A model generated the notes under the pieces. The model had not been told where the DNA came from and searched no databases. It saw only the letters and a program-made list of their open reading frames with translations. Shown here in pieces: positions 45,074-57,907 of a stretch of DNA of 64,000 bases. Source of the DNA: Margaritifera margaritifera (Eukaryota > Mollusca > Bivalvia > Unionida > Margaritiferidae); contig JAQPZY010001688.1 in NCBI GenBank assembly GCA_029931535.1, forward strand, positions 2,659,001 to 2,723,000, written 5' to 3'. The position numbers were made by a program, and so were the translations under genes. Position 1 is the first letter of the stretch. Each line of letters opens with the position of its first letter.

Positions 45074-45896
45074 GTTTGGTTTAATATATATATATTTGAA
45101 AATATCATTGTATTTGAAATTTTGTATATCTGACCTTTGACCAACTCTTAGAGACCCCTGGGGTGAGAGCCAAGAATGACACACCTCTTCCAGCTGGTTA
45201 CCCCATACCCCAAAGCGAAAACAACATAATACCAAACTGTATGAATTTTCAAATCTGGATTACGAATTGCAGAACACAAGTTTCAAATTACTAACTTTTT
45301 CTATGTAACAATGAATTTCATACTATTTATGTAGATATATTAAATGCCTCAAATTATATATCATACTAAGAAACTGAGATACTTCTAGGTTGATGAGCTT
45401 CAGAGCCGGACAGACAAGAGCAAAGACAGGTATACAAAAATAAATATCGTGTTGTCTATGTCTGAAACAAAAATTATCATCCAATTAAGTTTGAACGAAA
45501 CATTGAAGTAGGACCAATAGAACGTTTAACCCAGACGGATATTTATGATGTAAGGGGGGTAATCCAAATATTCAGAACTTTCTTGCAAGCTTTAATGTTG
45601 TCATAACTGTATCTTTCGACACAGAAAATAATACGTCGCAGAAGTGAGTAGGATTTCCATAATTAAAGTAGAAAATAACCATGGCATTGTAATACTTTAT
45701 GATATCCCTTTTTCCTCTGACTCTCTACATTCGTCAATGATTTTTTAAAATGTTATCCAACGTGCGTTTGTGATAGTGTACGTGGTCCGATCATGACGTA
45801 TTATATGCTTTTGCTCTGTGAGATTGTTGAAGAAACGCGTGAACATTGTGGGGATGGAGGCAAGAAGTGTGTGCATATTTGTGTGCGTATATGTGT

Positions 45897-45897
<1 letters not shown>
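45074..45897. other. Unique DNA, no gene seen
   Basis: No recognised gene. CCCCTGGGGTGAGAGCCAAG at about 45155 weakly resembles CTCCTGGGGTGAGGCTGGCA at about 54445. Confidence 0.45.

Positions 45898-45949
<52 letters not shown>
45898..45949. repeat. (GA)n microsatellite
   Basis: About 25 GA units. Confidence 0.97.
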
Positions 45950-45951
<2 letters not shown>

Positions 45952-46275
45952 CATACTTTGAGAAGGAACATGAGTTCCGTAGCTTCATCGTAAATATGAC
46001 AGAGTAAACTCAACTACAGTTTGCAATATTAGGTGATTGTTTGTAGTGCTTTGCTTTGTTTTGTGTTATACTTTTTTCTGCTACACTTTCGCACATTATT
46101 TTCTATGTTTGTATTGATTTCGGATCAATAAAAAAAATAATAATTTCCAGCATATACGTTCGGAAGGATGAGTGTATTATCAAGGGTTTGAAAGATAATT
46201 TCAGTTAATATATATGAACGTGCATTGATTACTTGCAGCAAATTCACATGAATGGAATTTTTTTAAAATAGTTTC

Positions 46276-46549
46276 CAGGGGCGGATCCGGGGGAGGAGGA
46301 GGGGGGCGTGGCCCGACCCTCCTAAAAATGAGCGTGAAACAACTGGAACGTTTCCTAGAGTAAGTTTTCTTTATAGTTAAAATTATGCTCTGGAAACGCT
46401 TAAAATGCAGGGGCATCTATGGGCTTCGCCCTTGTGCCCCAACCGGGGATTCCGTCCCACAGACCCCTAGCCTACTTGCTTAAGCCCACCAAACCCCTCC
46501 CCGCCGCCAACACCACCACCACTACACAATATTTCTGGATCCGCCCCTG
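46276..46549. mobile_element. hAT-type MITE, 274 bp
   Basis: The ends CAGGGGCGGATCCGG and (reversed) CAGGGGCGGATCCAG form a 15-bp inverted repeat with one mismatch, of a type widespread in animal hAT elements. Flanking 8-mers (ATAGTTTC and GTTTGAAT) do not match, so the duplication has decayed or one edge is displaced. The interior is GC-rich, with no transposase. Confidence 0.75.
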
Positions 46550-47975
46550 GTTTGAATCGCAATCCATTTTTGAACAAACCTCTCTCATTCTTGTGATAGT
46601 GAATTGTGGCAAGCTCCTTTAATATATGCATTTAAACCCTTAAAATCTGTAAATGCAAAGTCAAGAGCGAAATATAAAGGCAATGACTCCGTTAGGAAAC
46701 AGTCTGCTGGAACAAGTTGGGAACCAATTAAACATATAAACAAAAAGTGTTAATACTACATTTTTAGTTGGACAAGATCGGCGGCATTCACGTGTGACAT
46801 AGCAAGACTCAATGACCAGAGTGATCCAGTAGCACTGGTGTACACGTAAGTATTCAATGACATTTCAAGTCTTGTATATCTAATTTTAAAAAGAAAGCGA
46901 CAAGTCGACACTTAGTTTTGGCTGAATTAGGTGAATCCACCTGGGTGCAAGTATGACAAAAACTTACAATTTTACCCACCTGTGTATAGCCTCTCTAAAC
47001 TGAGGACTCGTCGCCGCACTATAGGGGTTTTAATTTCCACAACTTTTCCATTTTGAATCGTCAGTGTCTTGAATAACATGCTAAAAGATTGGTGTCAGAA
47101 TGATTAGCATTTGATGTCCGATGTGTACCCAGTAATTAGAAAACCTTATCATATCGTGATGTATATACAAAATCCACTGCCAGAGACGTTTCACAAGCGA
47201 TGCAACTTCCCTTTGTCGTGAGCTCAATGTACGATTTGTGGTAGACGAGCCATGTAAACCATGTGTACTGAGTCGTAAAATACAGAATATACAGTTGATA
47301 TGTCTATACCTTGCTGAGAAAGTTTATATGCATTAACGTGTAAAAGCGTCGTAAAAATATCACTAAAGGCAATTCACAAAGGTGATCTCCAATGTCAACG
47401 TGTTAGTTGTTACTGTCTTCATCAGTGATCTGCGACTAGGTAGAAAATACAAATCTTGTTCATATATATTGTAAAGTCTGCATTTCTAGCATAACCACTG
47501 AGAACATTTAAACTTTCTTCCTGAAACATGAGTACGTTGTCTTATCTTAGTTAGTCTCACATCAATACATTTAAATATAACTACATGTATTCATGTCCAA
47601 CGTGTTTAATTGTCTATCTCAATGTTTGTCTGTCTGTCTGTCTATCTGTCCTTCAGTTTGTCTGCCTGTCGATGAATTCTTTTGATCTTAAATTCATATT
47701 TTATAAAACGAAAATTATATTTAAAAAAAAATTATGATTGCATTCTCATGCTATTTGCAATTATTTTATTAATTTCAAATGGTGCCCCCACCCTTAAATC
47801 TCCTTTCCTGATAAAGATGTAGAAATACTATACAACTTTATTTAAGCAACATCCAATTACAACATGATCAGCTAATTCGCGACATGAAAATTTCGCGAGT
47901 AACTGATCTTTAAAACTTAAATTGTTACCGTTTTGTGAATTATACTTTCGCTAATCTCGTTTAATGGCGAAATTC
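46550..47975. other. Unique CpG-rich DNA, no gene seen
   Basis: CpG is dense here (30 counted by eye in 47001-48000). TCTG/TCTA tetranucleotides occur at about 47627-47650. No recognised coding sequence or RNA. Confidence 0.45.
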
Positions 47976-48089
47976 GTGAGAAATATATGCCTGCTGCATT
48001 GTGTGAGAATTATATGCCTGCTGCATTGTGTGTGAATTATATGCCTGCTACATTGTGTGTGAATTATATGCCTCCAACATTGTGTGTGA
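47976..48089. repeat. 27-bp tandem repeat, about 4 copies
   Basis: Copies of ATGCCTGCTGCATTGTGTGT then GAATTAT with small changes. Confidence 0.9.
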
Positions 48090-48209
48090 TGTATAGTATG
48101 TATAGTTTAAAAATAATTCCTTCTTTCCTTTTAAGTCCAGAAATATTAAGATGAATGTGTACTTTCCAGATTTTTTAAATTTCATTCCACAAATGAGTCA
48201 TTAGGGATC

Positions 48210-48630
48210 CCACGTCGAGATGCGGGAGCTCTATACAAATCACCCTTTCCGTTCACACTTCTTGTAACAACCACAACTCTGCATTCCATTTGGTAGGTGA
48301 ATTGCCTATTACACGTAGATGTGCCTTTTAAATGTTACGTCTTTTCAGGTCCCGTTTTGACGGAGTTATTGCCCTTTTTCGATTAATTTTAAATCTCCAC
48401 TACAGCAGATCATTGTAACCAACATAGCTCTGGAACCATTCAACATATCTAATGCAATTTGGTGTGTACATTGTCTGATATACTTAGATGTACCTTTTAT
48501 CGGTTTTGTCTGGTCAACTCCATTTTGGAGAGAGTTATAATCCTTGACAACTAACTTCACATCTTAAGGTTCCATTCCATTGTTTCGTATTTTGCACAAG
48601 GGTGATTTGTAAATAAAAGTGAATCCCGAC
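48210..48630. repeat. Diverged dispersed repeat with inverted edges
   Basis: TACAAATCACCC at about 48234 is inverted as GGGTGATTTGTA at about 48601, and GGGATCCCACGT (left) pairs with GGGATCACGTGC further right. Between them are two diverged copies of a motif series: TTGTAAC-AAC, AACCATTCAACATATCTAAT, GATGTGCCTTTTA/GATGTACCTTTTA and a CTCCATTTTGGAGAGAGTTA-like block. A third diverged copy lies at about 49180-49320. Nature unknown; it resembles old non-autonomous element debris. Confidence 0.5.
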
Positions 48631-49529
48631 AATTGAACAATGGGATCACGTGCTTTTTAAAGTAGAATCCAGAAATACCTATGTTGAAAAGAATTAGTTT
48701 TATTTAAGCATTCAATATCCATCAGATGGTGCGCGTATTAGTATTATTACCACATGGTTCGAATGCGAAACTATGCGCTCAGAGTGTATGCCCGGTTTCA
48801 AAAAGTAAAAATGCGTATCAAATGTTTTACATGAAATTCGAAATACTTAGCCGGTCAGATTTCTTAAAATTTTGTCTAGATAAAGGCAAATTCAGGCATT
48901 TCAATCTCCATATAAGTGTTGTTGTAGGAAAATTGTCAGTACAGGGGCAGAGCAAAAATACCGAATTTCGGCTTTTTGAAGCATTGTGCTAGTTCACAAG
49001 CTGGATTTGAACGGGTGCGGAATATTTCTGACCTAAAAATACAGATAGAGAATTTTCTTTTGTATCGTAAGAGATGTGAAAGGTACCAGTTTCCAACGCA
49101 AAGATTGTATCTCATGCAGACGACATACGTGTGAGTTTGTGAAAACTGTTGAGCGTAACTTCAAATGGGATCTTGCTTGTAATCGACATCGCTCAAGAAC
49201 CATACAGCAAATTCTGATACATTATGGTATGGCATTGTCTCATTGACCTAGATCTGCCTTTATAATGGGTTTGTCTCGTCAAATCCATTTTTGATAGAGT
49301 TATGGATCTTGAAACGTGAACAGAATCAGCATAAAGTACTTGATATGTTCAGCAATTCGTTTTCAAATCACTATAATTTCTGTGTACATGTACATGACAA
49401 CAAATATACATCTGAAATCGACATATACGAAAAAATTACAATACAGACTCTTCTGTATGACCTTTCACCTAGCCATCAATCTATGCTGTAAAATAAAATA
49501 CACTCAATTTGTATATACCTCTTGTATTC
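48631..49529. other. Unique DNA, no gene confirmed
   Basis: An 88-codon plus-strand frame begins with ATG at 48726. It is non-repetitive and fairly basic, but has no splice or promoter support and no recognised family. Confidence 0.35.
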
Positions 49530-49675
49530 ACCTCATCAGTCCTGACTGATTGGGGTTATCGTGAGATTTGCCTTGCACAGAGAAACACCATAGCCGGTTC
49601 GGATTGGGCAGGAATTTAACACGTACCGTTCAGTTTGCGAGTCCAGCACGCTAAACACACAGCTAACGCGACTCC
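49530..49675 (-). mobile_element. Decayed tRNA-derived SINE
   Basis: Read on the minus strand: GTCGCGTTAGCTGTGTGTTT (degraded box A), GTGCTGGACTCGCAAACTGA, a decayed box B GTGTTAAATTCCTGCCC, then GGTGTTTCTCTGTGCAAGGC, aligning with GTGTTCTTGAGCAAGGC of the SINE at 5848. The tail side lies near 49530. Confidence 0.65.
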
Positions 49676-49798
49676 ATACACAATGTAACAATTCAGCCAG
49701 TGATGATGATGTGTCACAAATAAACACAATATGACTCGGCACGTATGAAGATGGATTGATTACTGGCGAGGAAATATGTTGCGGAAGACAACAGTAAG

Positions 49799-49950
49799 TT
49801 TCGATGATGATGGCGATGACGACGATGACGATGACAACGCCGACGATGACGATGATAGTGGTGATTGTAACGAAAACTGATGGGGCGAGAACGACGATGA
49901 TGCTCTGGAATTAGTAGTGTTGGTAGTAGTAGTGGCGACGACGATGGTGG
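49799..49950. repeat. Degenerate GAT/GAC/GTA trinucleotide tract
   Basis: Runs of GATGACGACGATGAC, then TAGTAGTAGTGGCGACGACG. Read in frame it would give acidic Asp-rich peptides, but stops interrupt it. Confidence 0.85.
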
Positions 49951-51106
<1,156 letters not shown>

Positions 51107-51612
51107 GGATAGAAGTTGTGTCTGGCTTTTTGTGGAGATGTAAAATCAAAATTTCCAGTGGAAAAAGTTCTAAATTATACATTGAATGATGTGATGGGCA
51201 TCCCCTTTGACAGCTTTCTTTGAGTTCGTGTCAATGTCATTTGAAATGTATTGTGGTGTTCAAAACATTTAATTTTTGCCAAATTCCGCCTTTTCAGTTC
51301 TCCCCACCCACACCATTTTGACATCCCCCTCCAATCCCTACCTCAGTGTTGGACAGAAGCAGAACAGTCTCCACTACGTCTGAAATTTGTTTTAACCGAT
51401 ATGTATTTCAAAAGGAAGGAGGGAAAAAGGAAGGCATTGTTACATTCAAGTAGTATCCTGCCTTATTTGGTCTAAAACAATTTCAACACACAATTTTTGG
51501 AACGGTCTCTCAGCAAAAGAAAAGATCATATAAAATCGATAATCTCGACACGAATTTAATAGCATGAAAACTGTTAGGTCGACTAAACTATAACACTGAA
51601 CTGAGATATTTC

Positions 51613-51615
<3 letters not shown>

Positions 51616-51661
<46 letters not shown>
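51616..51661. repeat. Compound (CT)n-(CA)n microsatellite
   Basis: About 13 CT units pass directly into about 10 CA units. The same CT-to-CA junction occurs at 56359. Confidence 0.95.
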
Positions 51662-52449
51662 GTTCAACTGAATTATAGTAACCGCCCGCTAAACATAAAA
51701 GCGAGAGAAGGAAACAAGAAAAATGCCTACTGTTTGTTTGTCATGTGCAGTGTTCCAAACATATATAAAGATAATCTGTTATATTATTCTAGCCTGAAGA
51801 CTCTTAATCGCTTGAAGACCTCACAATAGGCAATAAACCCGCTGTACTACTAATGTATGGTCATTTCAGGTCTCTTCACAATCGTCTATTTGATAAAAAT
51901 GTAAGCACATTTAACTCCTATAAATCCCTTGTAGCACTTAATAATCTTTGAGAAAGTGTCAATACAAATCGAAATGGTAATTTATAGATCTTATTCGAAG
52001 GAGGAATTACGTTGTACCTAAGTCTGGCCATTTAATTCGATGTCTCCATTTGACATTGCATAGGCCTCCCAGTTCGTGTAAATTTACTGATCCCCTCTAT
52101 CCGCGAAAACGGTTGTGAAGTAACGAGAAAAGTGTTAGACACACTTCTGTGTATTTGGGTCCAGATATTACTTATCTCTAAGTCTCATAAGAACAAAAAT
52201 AGTGTTATCTGCCACTTATGTCATTGCTTTAACTATATTATTTAAAAGGCCAAGGTCGTGAGTGAGGGATGGGAAAAGGAAGAGTGATGATGAAAAATAT
52301 CACCTTTCTTCTATCTGATGGTAATTCCGTGTTTGTATGTATGCATATATAAGTTCATTGTTCTGTGTCTATATGTGTGCATGTCTGTCCTTGCATCCGT
52401 CTGTCTGTCTTTATGTATATTAATAAGGAAGAAAGAAATTAACCATGTT
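51662..52449. other. Unique DNA, no gene seen
   Basis: No recognised coding or repeat structure. Confidence 0.45.
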
Positions 52450-52533
52450 CGTACGTACGCACGCACGCACGCATGTATGTATGTATGTATGTATGTATGT
52501 ATGTATGTATGTATGTATGTATGTATGTATGTT
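52450..52533. repeat. Compound (GTAC)-(GCAC)-(GTAT) microsatellite
   Basis: GTACGTACGCACGCACGCAC, then about 16 ATGT units. Confidence 0.95.
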
Positions 52534-52607
52534 TCATACATTTTTTCTCTGAAAAGTAAAAAAAACAATATGTAAATAAAAGGGCGACGCGGCATTTCAT
52601 TCCTGGA

Positions 52608-52838
52608 CGTTGCCACGGTAGCTCAGTTGGTAGAGTGTCAGACTCGTAATCCAAGGGTCGACGGTTCTATATCCGGACAGGCCATCCCGGGTCGGCTGCC
52701 CCAATGTGTCCTTGGGAAATGTACTTAATTCCAATTTCCACTGCATGATATAGCCAGTAATGTCATAAAAGTGCAGTTAAAACCAAGAAAACCACATGTG
52801 GACGGTGGAGACAGTGGGTAGATGATGATAATGGTTGA

Positions 52839-52895
<57 letters not shown>
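52608..52895 (+). mobile_element. tRNA-derived SINE with (ATT)n tail
   Basis: The head CCACGGTAGCTCAGTTGGTA (box A) continues to a degraded box B, GGTTCTATATCC in place of GGTTCGAATCC. The body has CTTGGGAAATGTACTTAATT then CCAATTTCC, matching the GGCACTTTACTCCAATT block at 5848, then AGTTAAAACCAAGAAAAC. It ends in about 18 ATT units (52840-52895), which I read as the SINE tail. Confidence 0.8.
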
Positions 52896-53077
52896 GTGAC
52901 ATAGAGTTTCCAGTCAACAATTAGGAGATAAAATATAATATCTGAATAAATGACAGAAAATGAATTGGTCTTAAAAGTAAATTTCAAGTAATGTTCACCT
53001 TAAGTTAGTTGAAAATCATCGGGGTAGACCTGATAGCTGATTGAAGACACGAAACTAACACAGTTAAATAAGACGGC

Positions 53078-53365
53078 CAGGCCCGCCGACAGAAATTCCG
53101 GGCCCCTGGGCAGAGCAGTCAAGGACCCCAAAACTAGTTCAATTTTTTATATAAAAACCTGTGTACATTTTTGCATATAAAACCTGCAGTAATCTATCAT
53201 AACTTAGACTCTTGCAAGGAACAAATTTTAATATTTATTGCAAAGATTAATTTATTTTTTATAACAGAGTTGACGGCGGGCCCTTAGAAATCGCCGGGCC
53301 CTGGGAAATTGCCCCCCCCCATGACCCCTTGTGCCCCCCCCTACCCCCCCGCCTTGGCGGGCCTG
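53078..53365. mobile_element. hAT-type MITE, 288 bp, intact duplication
   Basis: A perfect 8-bp duplication, AAGACGGC, flanks it (53070-53077 and 53366-53373). The ends CAGGCCCGCCGACAG and (reversed) CAGGCCCGCCAAGGC share the first 10 bp. The middle is AT-rich, the ends GC-rich with C-runs and GGGCCC words (CGGGCCCTTAGAAATCGC). No coding capacity. Confidence 0.9.
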
Positions 53366-53373
53366 AAGACGGC

Positions 53374-54632
53374 ATATTGTAGTGGAATTTGACATGTGAA
53401 TACGATACCAGGTATTGTATATAACTGTATATTAGTCTCAGACGATACTAAGATTCCACTATTTATCATGGCTAAGAACACTTTGTTTGACTACTGACAG
53501 ATAAGATACACTAAACATGACCATTGAATATTAACAAAGCATTCATAGTTTCTTATTACAAAGCAAATGTTCTTACTAAATTAAGGCCCCTATGTAACTC
53601 TCTGACAGTAAAATAGTCTTTATTAATTTACAAATTAACTACTGTACAAACTAGTCATTCATTTTGACTCATCTTTAGTCTCAAAGTCTCATTATAACTT
53701 TGTAGTAGCCTTTCTAATATATCTACCAAACTTCCAAAAGCACTCTATTATTTTCAATTAAATAGAACAAATTAAACTAGACAGAATGTGACCCACTAAA
53801 TTATATCAAATTGCAAAATCCCAATAATTCAATCCGTATTTCCAAATTGCTTTCAAATAAAGTCAAATTTACCTCATGAAGGGGTTCTTATGTGTTGAAT
53901 TAACTTGTGATTTTACTTGAAAAACCACCGCCTCAACTAAATCTCGAAAATAAGCGATTATATTTCGTGGGGTCGTAATTACCCCTCTTTATCCTGTAGG
54001 ATCCGCGTATATGTATTAAGTAGGCAACAGTTGAAGGAAGAGGCAGATAAAATCGCATAATGTTTGCTAGAAGTATACCGCCCACGGTCGCAGAAAGGTG
54101 GTAGATCATGTACTACAGTAACTTAAACTCAGAAACCTGTTCACGTACTAGTCATTTGCTAACGATACTTGACAAACACAGCTGACCATAAAGTGTTGTT
54201 TCTTATGTCAACATATTCATGTCGTGGAAGATGTACAACTTTCTAATAAAGCAATAGTTTCATTTGATCCCAAATTCAAGGTGATACATCTGACGTGATC
54301 AATTTATGTATTTAAAATGATGACCAAATTATGTACTGAAAATGAAACAAAATGACACCTATTGATGAACCACGTAACTTGGAAAAGCACCAAAATGGGC
54401 GTTATATCCCCAGATACCAACGGTATCGTATAGGGTGTACGCTCCTGGGGTGAGGCTGGCAATCTTGAACGGGGAATTGGATACGAGAGAAGAACACTAC
54501 ACATATAGATTAGCGGTGGAATGTGGTGGAATAAAAAGTTCCAGTACATGTGCATGTGTTTAGGTCTCATTGATAAAACAAATGTAGAGTTTGCAGACTG
54601 AATTTTGCCCTACTGCAACTTGTTTTATTAAC
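53374..54632. other. Unique DNA, no gene seen
   Basis: No recognised gene. An 88-codon minus-strand frame (54304-54570) is open but unsupported. Confidence 0.45.
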
Positions 54633-54812
54633 AAACGATAACTTTAGTATAAAAAACGATAACTTTAGTATCAAACGATAACTTTAGTATAAAAAACGAT
54701 AACTTTAGTATTAAACTATAACTTTAGTATCAAAAAACGATAACTTTAGTATCAAACGATAACTTTAGTATCAAAAAACGATAACTTTAGTATCAAACGA
54801 TAACTTTAGTAT
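54633..54812. repeat. Tandem repeat, about 20-bp unit, 9 copies in dimers
   Basis: CGATAACTTTAGTAT occurs nine times (one copy CTATAACTTTAGTAT). Spacers alternate long (AAAAAA or CAAAAAA) and short (CAAA), so the true unit is a dimer of about 40 bp. Confidence 0.92.
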
Positions 54813-55325
54813 CGAATCAATAGCACGCCATTGAACAACATTATAAAGGTGGGTTGAATGTTGTTTAGATTCAATTTTGAACGTCAAATATACGTGGTCA
54901 CATCCGGGGTATTTATTTACTTAGTAATAATAAACTCAGCCACCGGGGATATCTTGTATTCATCAAGTGATATTTGACTCCGGTTACTTTGTCTCGTGTT
55001 CTTTCCACTATTTATATTGTGCCTATCGCTGCACTCCTGTAAATAACACGGCAACAATACTTAACGGGTTAAGAGCAAGCGAGCTGCCATGAATTTCGAG
55101 CCATGAATTATGGATACTCTCGGGGACTGGTAAGAATGGCACGAGAACAGTCCGCATGTTACCTTTTAAAAAAAAATGTTATCATCATAAATTTGCACTG
55201 ACTTAATCACCCCCACCACCGACTCTATTCGTTATCGTCACCTCTGTCTCAGCTCCAACAGCGGCCTGCGCGCATCGGGAGTGAATACTGTTTTACATGG
55301 TAACTGGGACAGAGGAAAGAAAAGG
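54813..55325. other. Unique CpG-bearing DNA, no gene confirmed
   Basis: GGGGACTG|GTAAGAAT at about 55125 resembles a plus-strand splice donor after a very short ATG frame, but there is no further support. Confidence 0.35.
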
Positions 55326-55765
55326 GTCAGGATATTTTAGGGAGTGCGTGCAGTTTTACAACGGAGCATGGGAAAGATATGGGTCAGGATATTTTAGGGA
55401 GTGAGTGTAGTTTTACAACGGGGTGGGGGAAAGATAAGCATCAGGATATTTTAGGGAGTGAGTGCAGTACGGGGTGGGGGAAAGATGTGGGTCGGAATAT
55501 TTTAGGGAGTGAGTACAGTTTTACAACGGGGTAGTGGAAAGATATGGGTCAGGATATTTTAGGGAGTGAGTGCAGTTGTACAATGGGGTGGGGGAAAGAT
55601 CTGGGTTAGGATATTTTAGGGAGTGAGCATGATATGGATCAAGATAGTTTAGGGAGTGAGTACAGTTTTACAGCCGGGTGGAGGGAAGATATGGGTCAGG
55701 ATATTTAGGGGCGAGTGCAGTTTTACAATTGGGCATGGGAAGGATAAGGGTCAGGATATTTGTTT
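55326..55765. repeat. Minisatellite, about 57-bp unit, about 7 copies
   Basis: Copies of GGTCAGGATATTTTAGGGAG, TGAGTGCAGTTTTACAACGG and GGTGGGGGAAAGATAT with indels. The G-rich strand is the plus strand. Confidence 0.92.
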
Positions 55766-56356
55766 TATCAAATTTCTATCTCAAATTTGGTCATATAGTA
55801 AGGTTTGTTTTGAGAATAAAATATTTCGTATATTGCTTCAAAATGTATCAGAGAGAGCAAATGCTAAAATTGTAATAAATTTTCGTTATTAAAAAAAATC
55901 TTGCAGAAGGTATGTATTGCGATACGCACGGAAGTAGGATGATACGTTCCGTGCCGTGATATCTATGGTGATACACGAAGAGCCATCTCGTGGACATATC
56001 TATTAGATTCCGTTACGTTGTCTATAAGATGGTCAAATCCGACTAAATAAATAAATAAAGCAGCTCTTATGTATAGGCCATCACCAACTCTTTCACAACA
56101 CATAGTCGAAAATTCAACCCTGGGCCATAGATACACAAACCGAGTTCGTTAAATAACGTGTATCCTGCCTTAATGTCACTAAAGATATACAATTTTCTTT
56201 TGCAAATTCCAGTTTCTAATATCTTTCATATTGTTTCGTCTTCGATGGAATAAAAATTGCACTGAACATATGGCGAACACTATGGATTTTAATATTCTTT
56301 ACATATTGAATTCCTTTGATAAGTGTTCTTTTTGTTTCCCGATGAAAATCGCAGAA

Positions 56357-56415
<59 letters not shown>

Positions 56416-57789
56416 AACACATACATGTAAAAAGGCAATTATAGTTTTTAATTCAACATATTTAAAGTTTAGTTCATTCAATTTTTACAAAATGCACATC
56501 AACAAATTATCTTACTGGGCGAGATAATGTAAAATCTCAATGTGAAGGGAAATTTGACAAATTTAGCGAAAGTGAGTCCAGATATCTACGATTCTAATGA
56601 TTGATGCATTTTTTTTTCTTCTAATATTTCCGTGCTTGTTTGGCTGAATATCATGGTAAAGGAAATATACAAGAATCCAGTTGTAAATGATTATATATTT
56701 CCTGTGTAAATTTGTTTTATCTGTCAGCGAAGGAAATGAATAGAACAGGTATGCGTGTTCCGTGTGTAAACAAGTTTTAGATATCATCTAAAACATATTG
56801 AACTGACCCAGTACATCCAGAAACAAGCTGCCAATAAACACCGAAGAAGTAATAATCTTTATCGACTATTATCTGTTTTTCTTCAGACAAAACCCGATAT
56901 GTCAGTCAAGAAACCTACGTGTTTGACAATACTATGAAATCGACCAGAAGGTAGCTATCTGGGCGGTCTCCTTCAAAGCTACGACTACAGTTCTAAGTGT
57001 CCGTTTCACAGTATGTGTGCATGAAAAGTTGGCTTATTAGCATTTTCTCATAATTTTTTTACAAAAAAAAAAAAAAAAAAAAAAAGAAAAGAAGAATGGA
57101 ACACGATGAGAAGCTTTTCATTATTTTTTAAAAATGTACTTCAGACATAATATTCATTTTTATACTGGGAATATTCTTACGATTTTCTTGTACGTGGTGG
57201 AGGGGGGAGGTATTTATTGATTTATTATGTCTCCTACTTTTGAGAAGAAAAAAAAATATGATTGTGTATGTCCTCTCCATAAAAATTGTGACAAAAGAGT
57301 CTAGCTTATAACTTGTTGATAAAGTCTAATCAAAAATGGGTCTCAAAAAGTTACAACTTCACACACCATGCCCTTAACCAACGAAGTCAACTGAATGTTA
57401 GCTAAAGACACATGGAAGAAAAGGGCATGATAAACCAATTTTTCAATCCGTCACATATAACTATTGGGGTTGACAATTATTTCGGTTGTATATTTTCATG
57501 TATCTCTCATGTAAGAAAATGTAACATGCACAGTGGTTAACTGATTTCATAATGCTTTGATCTTGCATTATGATTCGATATCGATACCAGTTAAATTATA
57601 AGATTCTTCTAAAAATGACTTCTATAATCAACATCCAAATAAATGTACACATAGTTTTGAACAGAAGAAGGGCATATATACATATCTTTGTTTTGAAAAC
57701 ATTGTACCCAATGTATTGACAGGGCGCATTGTTATTCGAATACATTAATGAATGAAACGTATATATACTATAGAGATATATATACTCAC
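55766..57789. other. Unique DNA downstream (minus sense) of the candidate exon
   Basis: If the exon at 57790 is real, this is intron 1. It holds a GCACGGAA/TTCCGTGC hairpin (about 55927-55958), a CT-CA microsatellite at 56359-56414 and a poly-A run at 57060-57085. I found no second exon with a good acceptor in phase. Confidence 0.4.
56359..56414. repeat. Compound (CT)n-(CA)n microsatellite
   Basis: About 21 CT units, then about 7 CA units. Confidence 0.96.
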
Positions 57790-57907
57790 CTGGATTTGTA
57801 TATTTCTGCAAGGACAACTCGCTAATTTTTCTGTAAGCATCCATATTTCCATAAATATAACACGCCTCCTCTGTATTTAAATTAAATAAAACAGATAGTC
57901 CAGTCAT
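57790..57907 (-). CDS. Candidate first coding exon, unknown protein (partial)
   Basis: On the minus strand an ATG with A at -3 (CTAAAATGA) opens 39 codons beginning MTGLSVLFNLNTEEACYIYG. The frame reaches AATCCAG followed at once by GTGAGTATATA: a full consensus donor, CAG|GTGAGT, leaving a phase 1 intron. The product is non-repetitive with normal composition, unlike most open frames here. A CCAAT box lies about 155 bp upstream of the ATG. Read past the donor, the frame continues for 63 more codons of low quality. I do not recognise the protein and found no second exon, so it could still be chance. The remaining exons should lie at lower coordinates on this strand. Confidence 0.45.

Noticed and set aside
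46276..46557. 8-bp duplication for the hAT element
   Set aside because: ATAGTTTC and GTTTGAAT share only GTTT out of register, so I do not claim a duplication here.
55095..55135. Plus-strand first exon ending GGGGACTG|GTAAGAAT
   Set aside because: The frame before the donor is only a few codons long and nothing else supports it.
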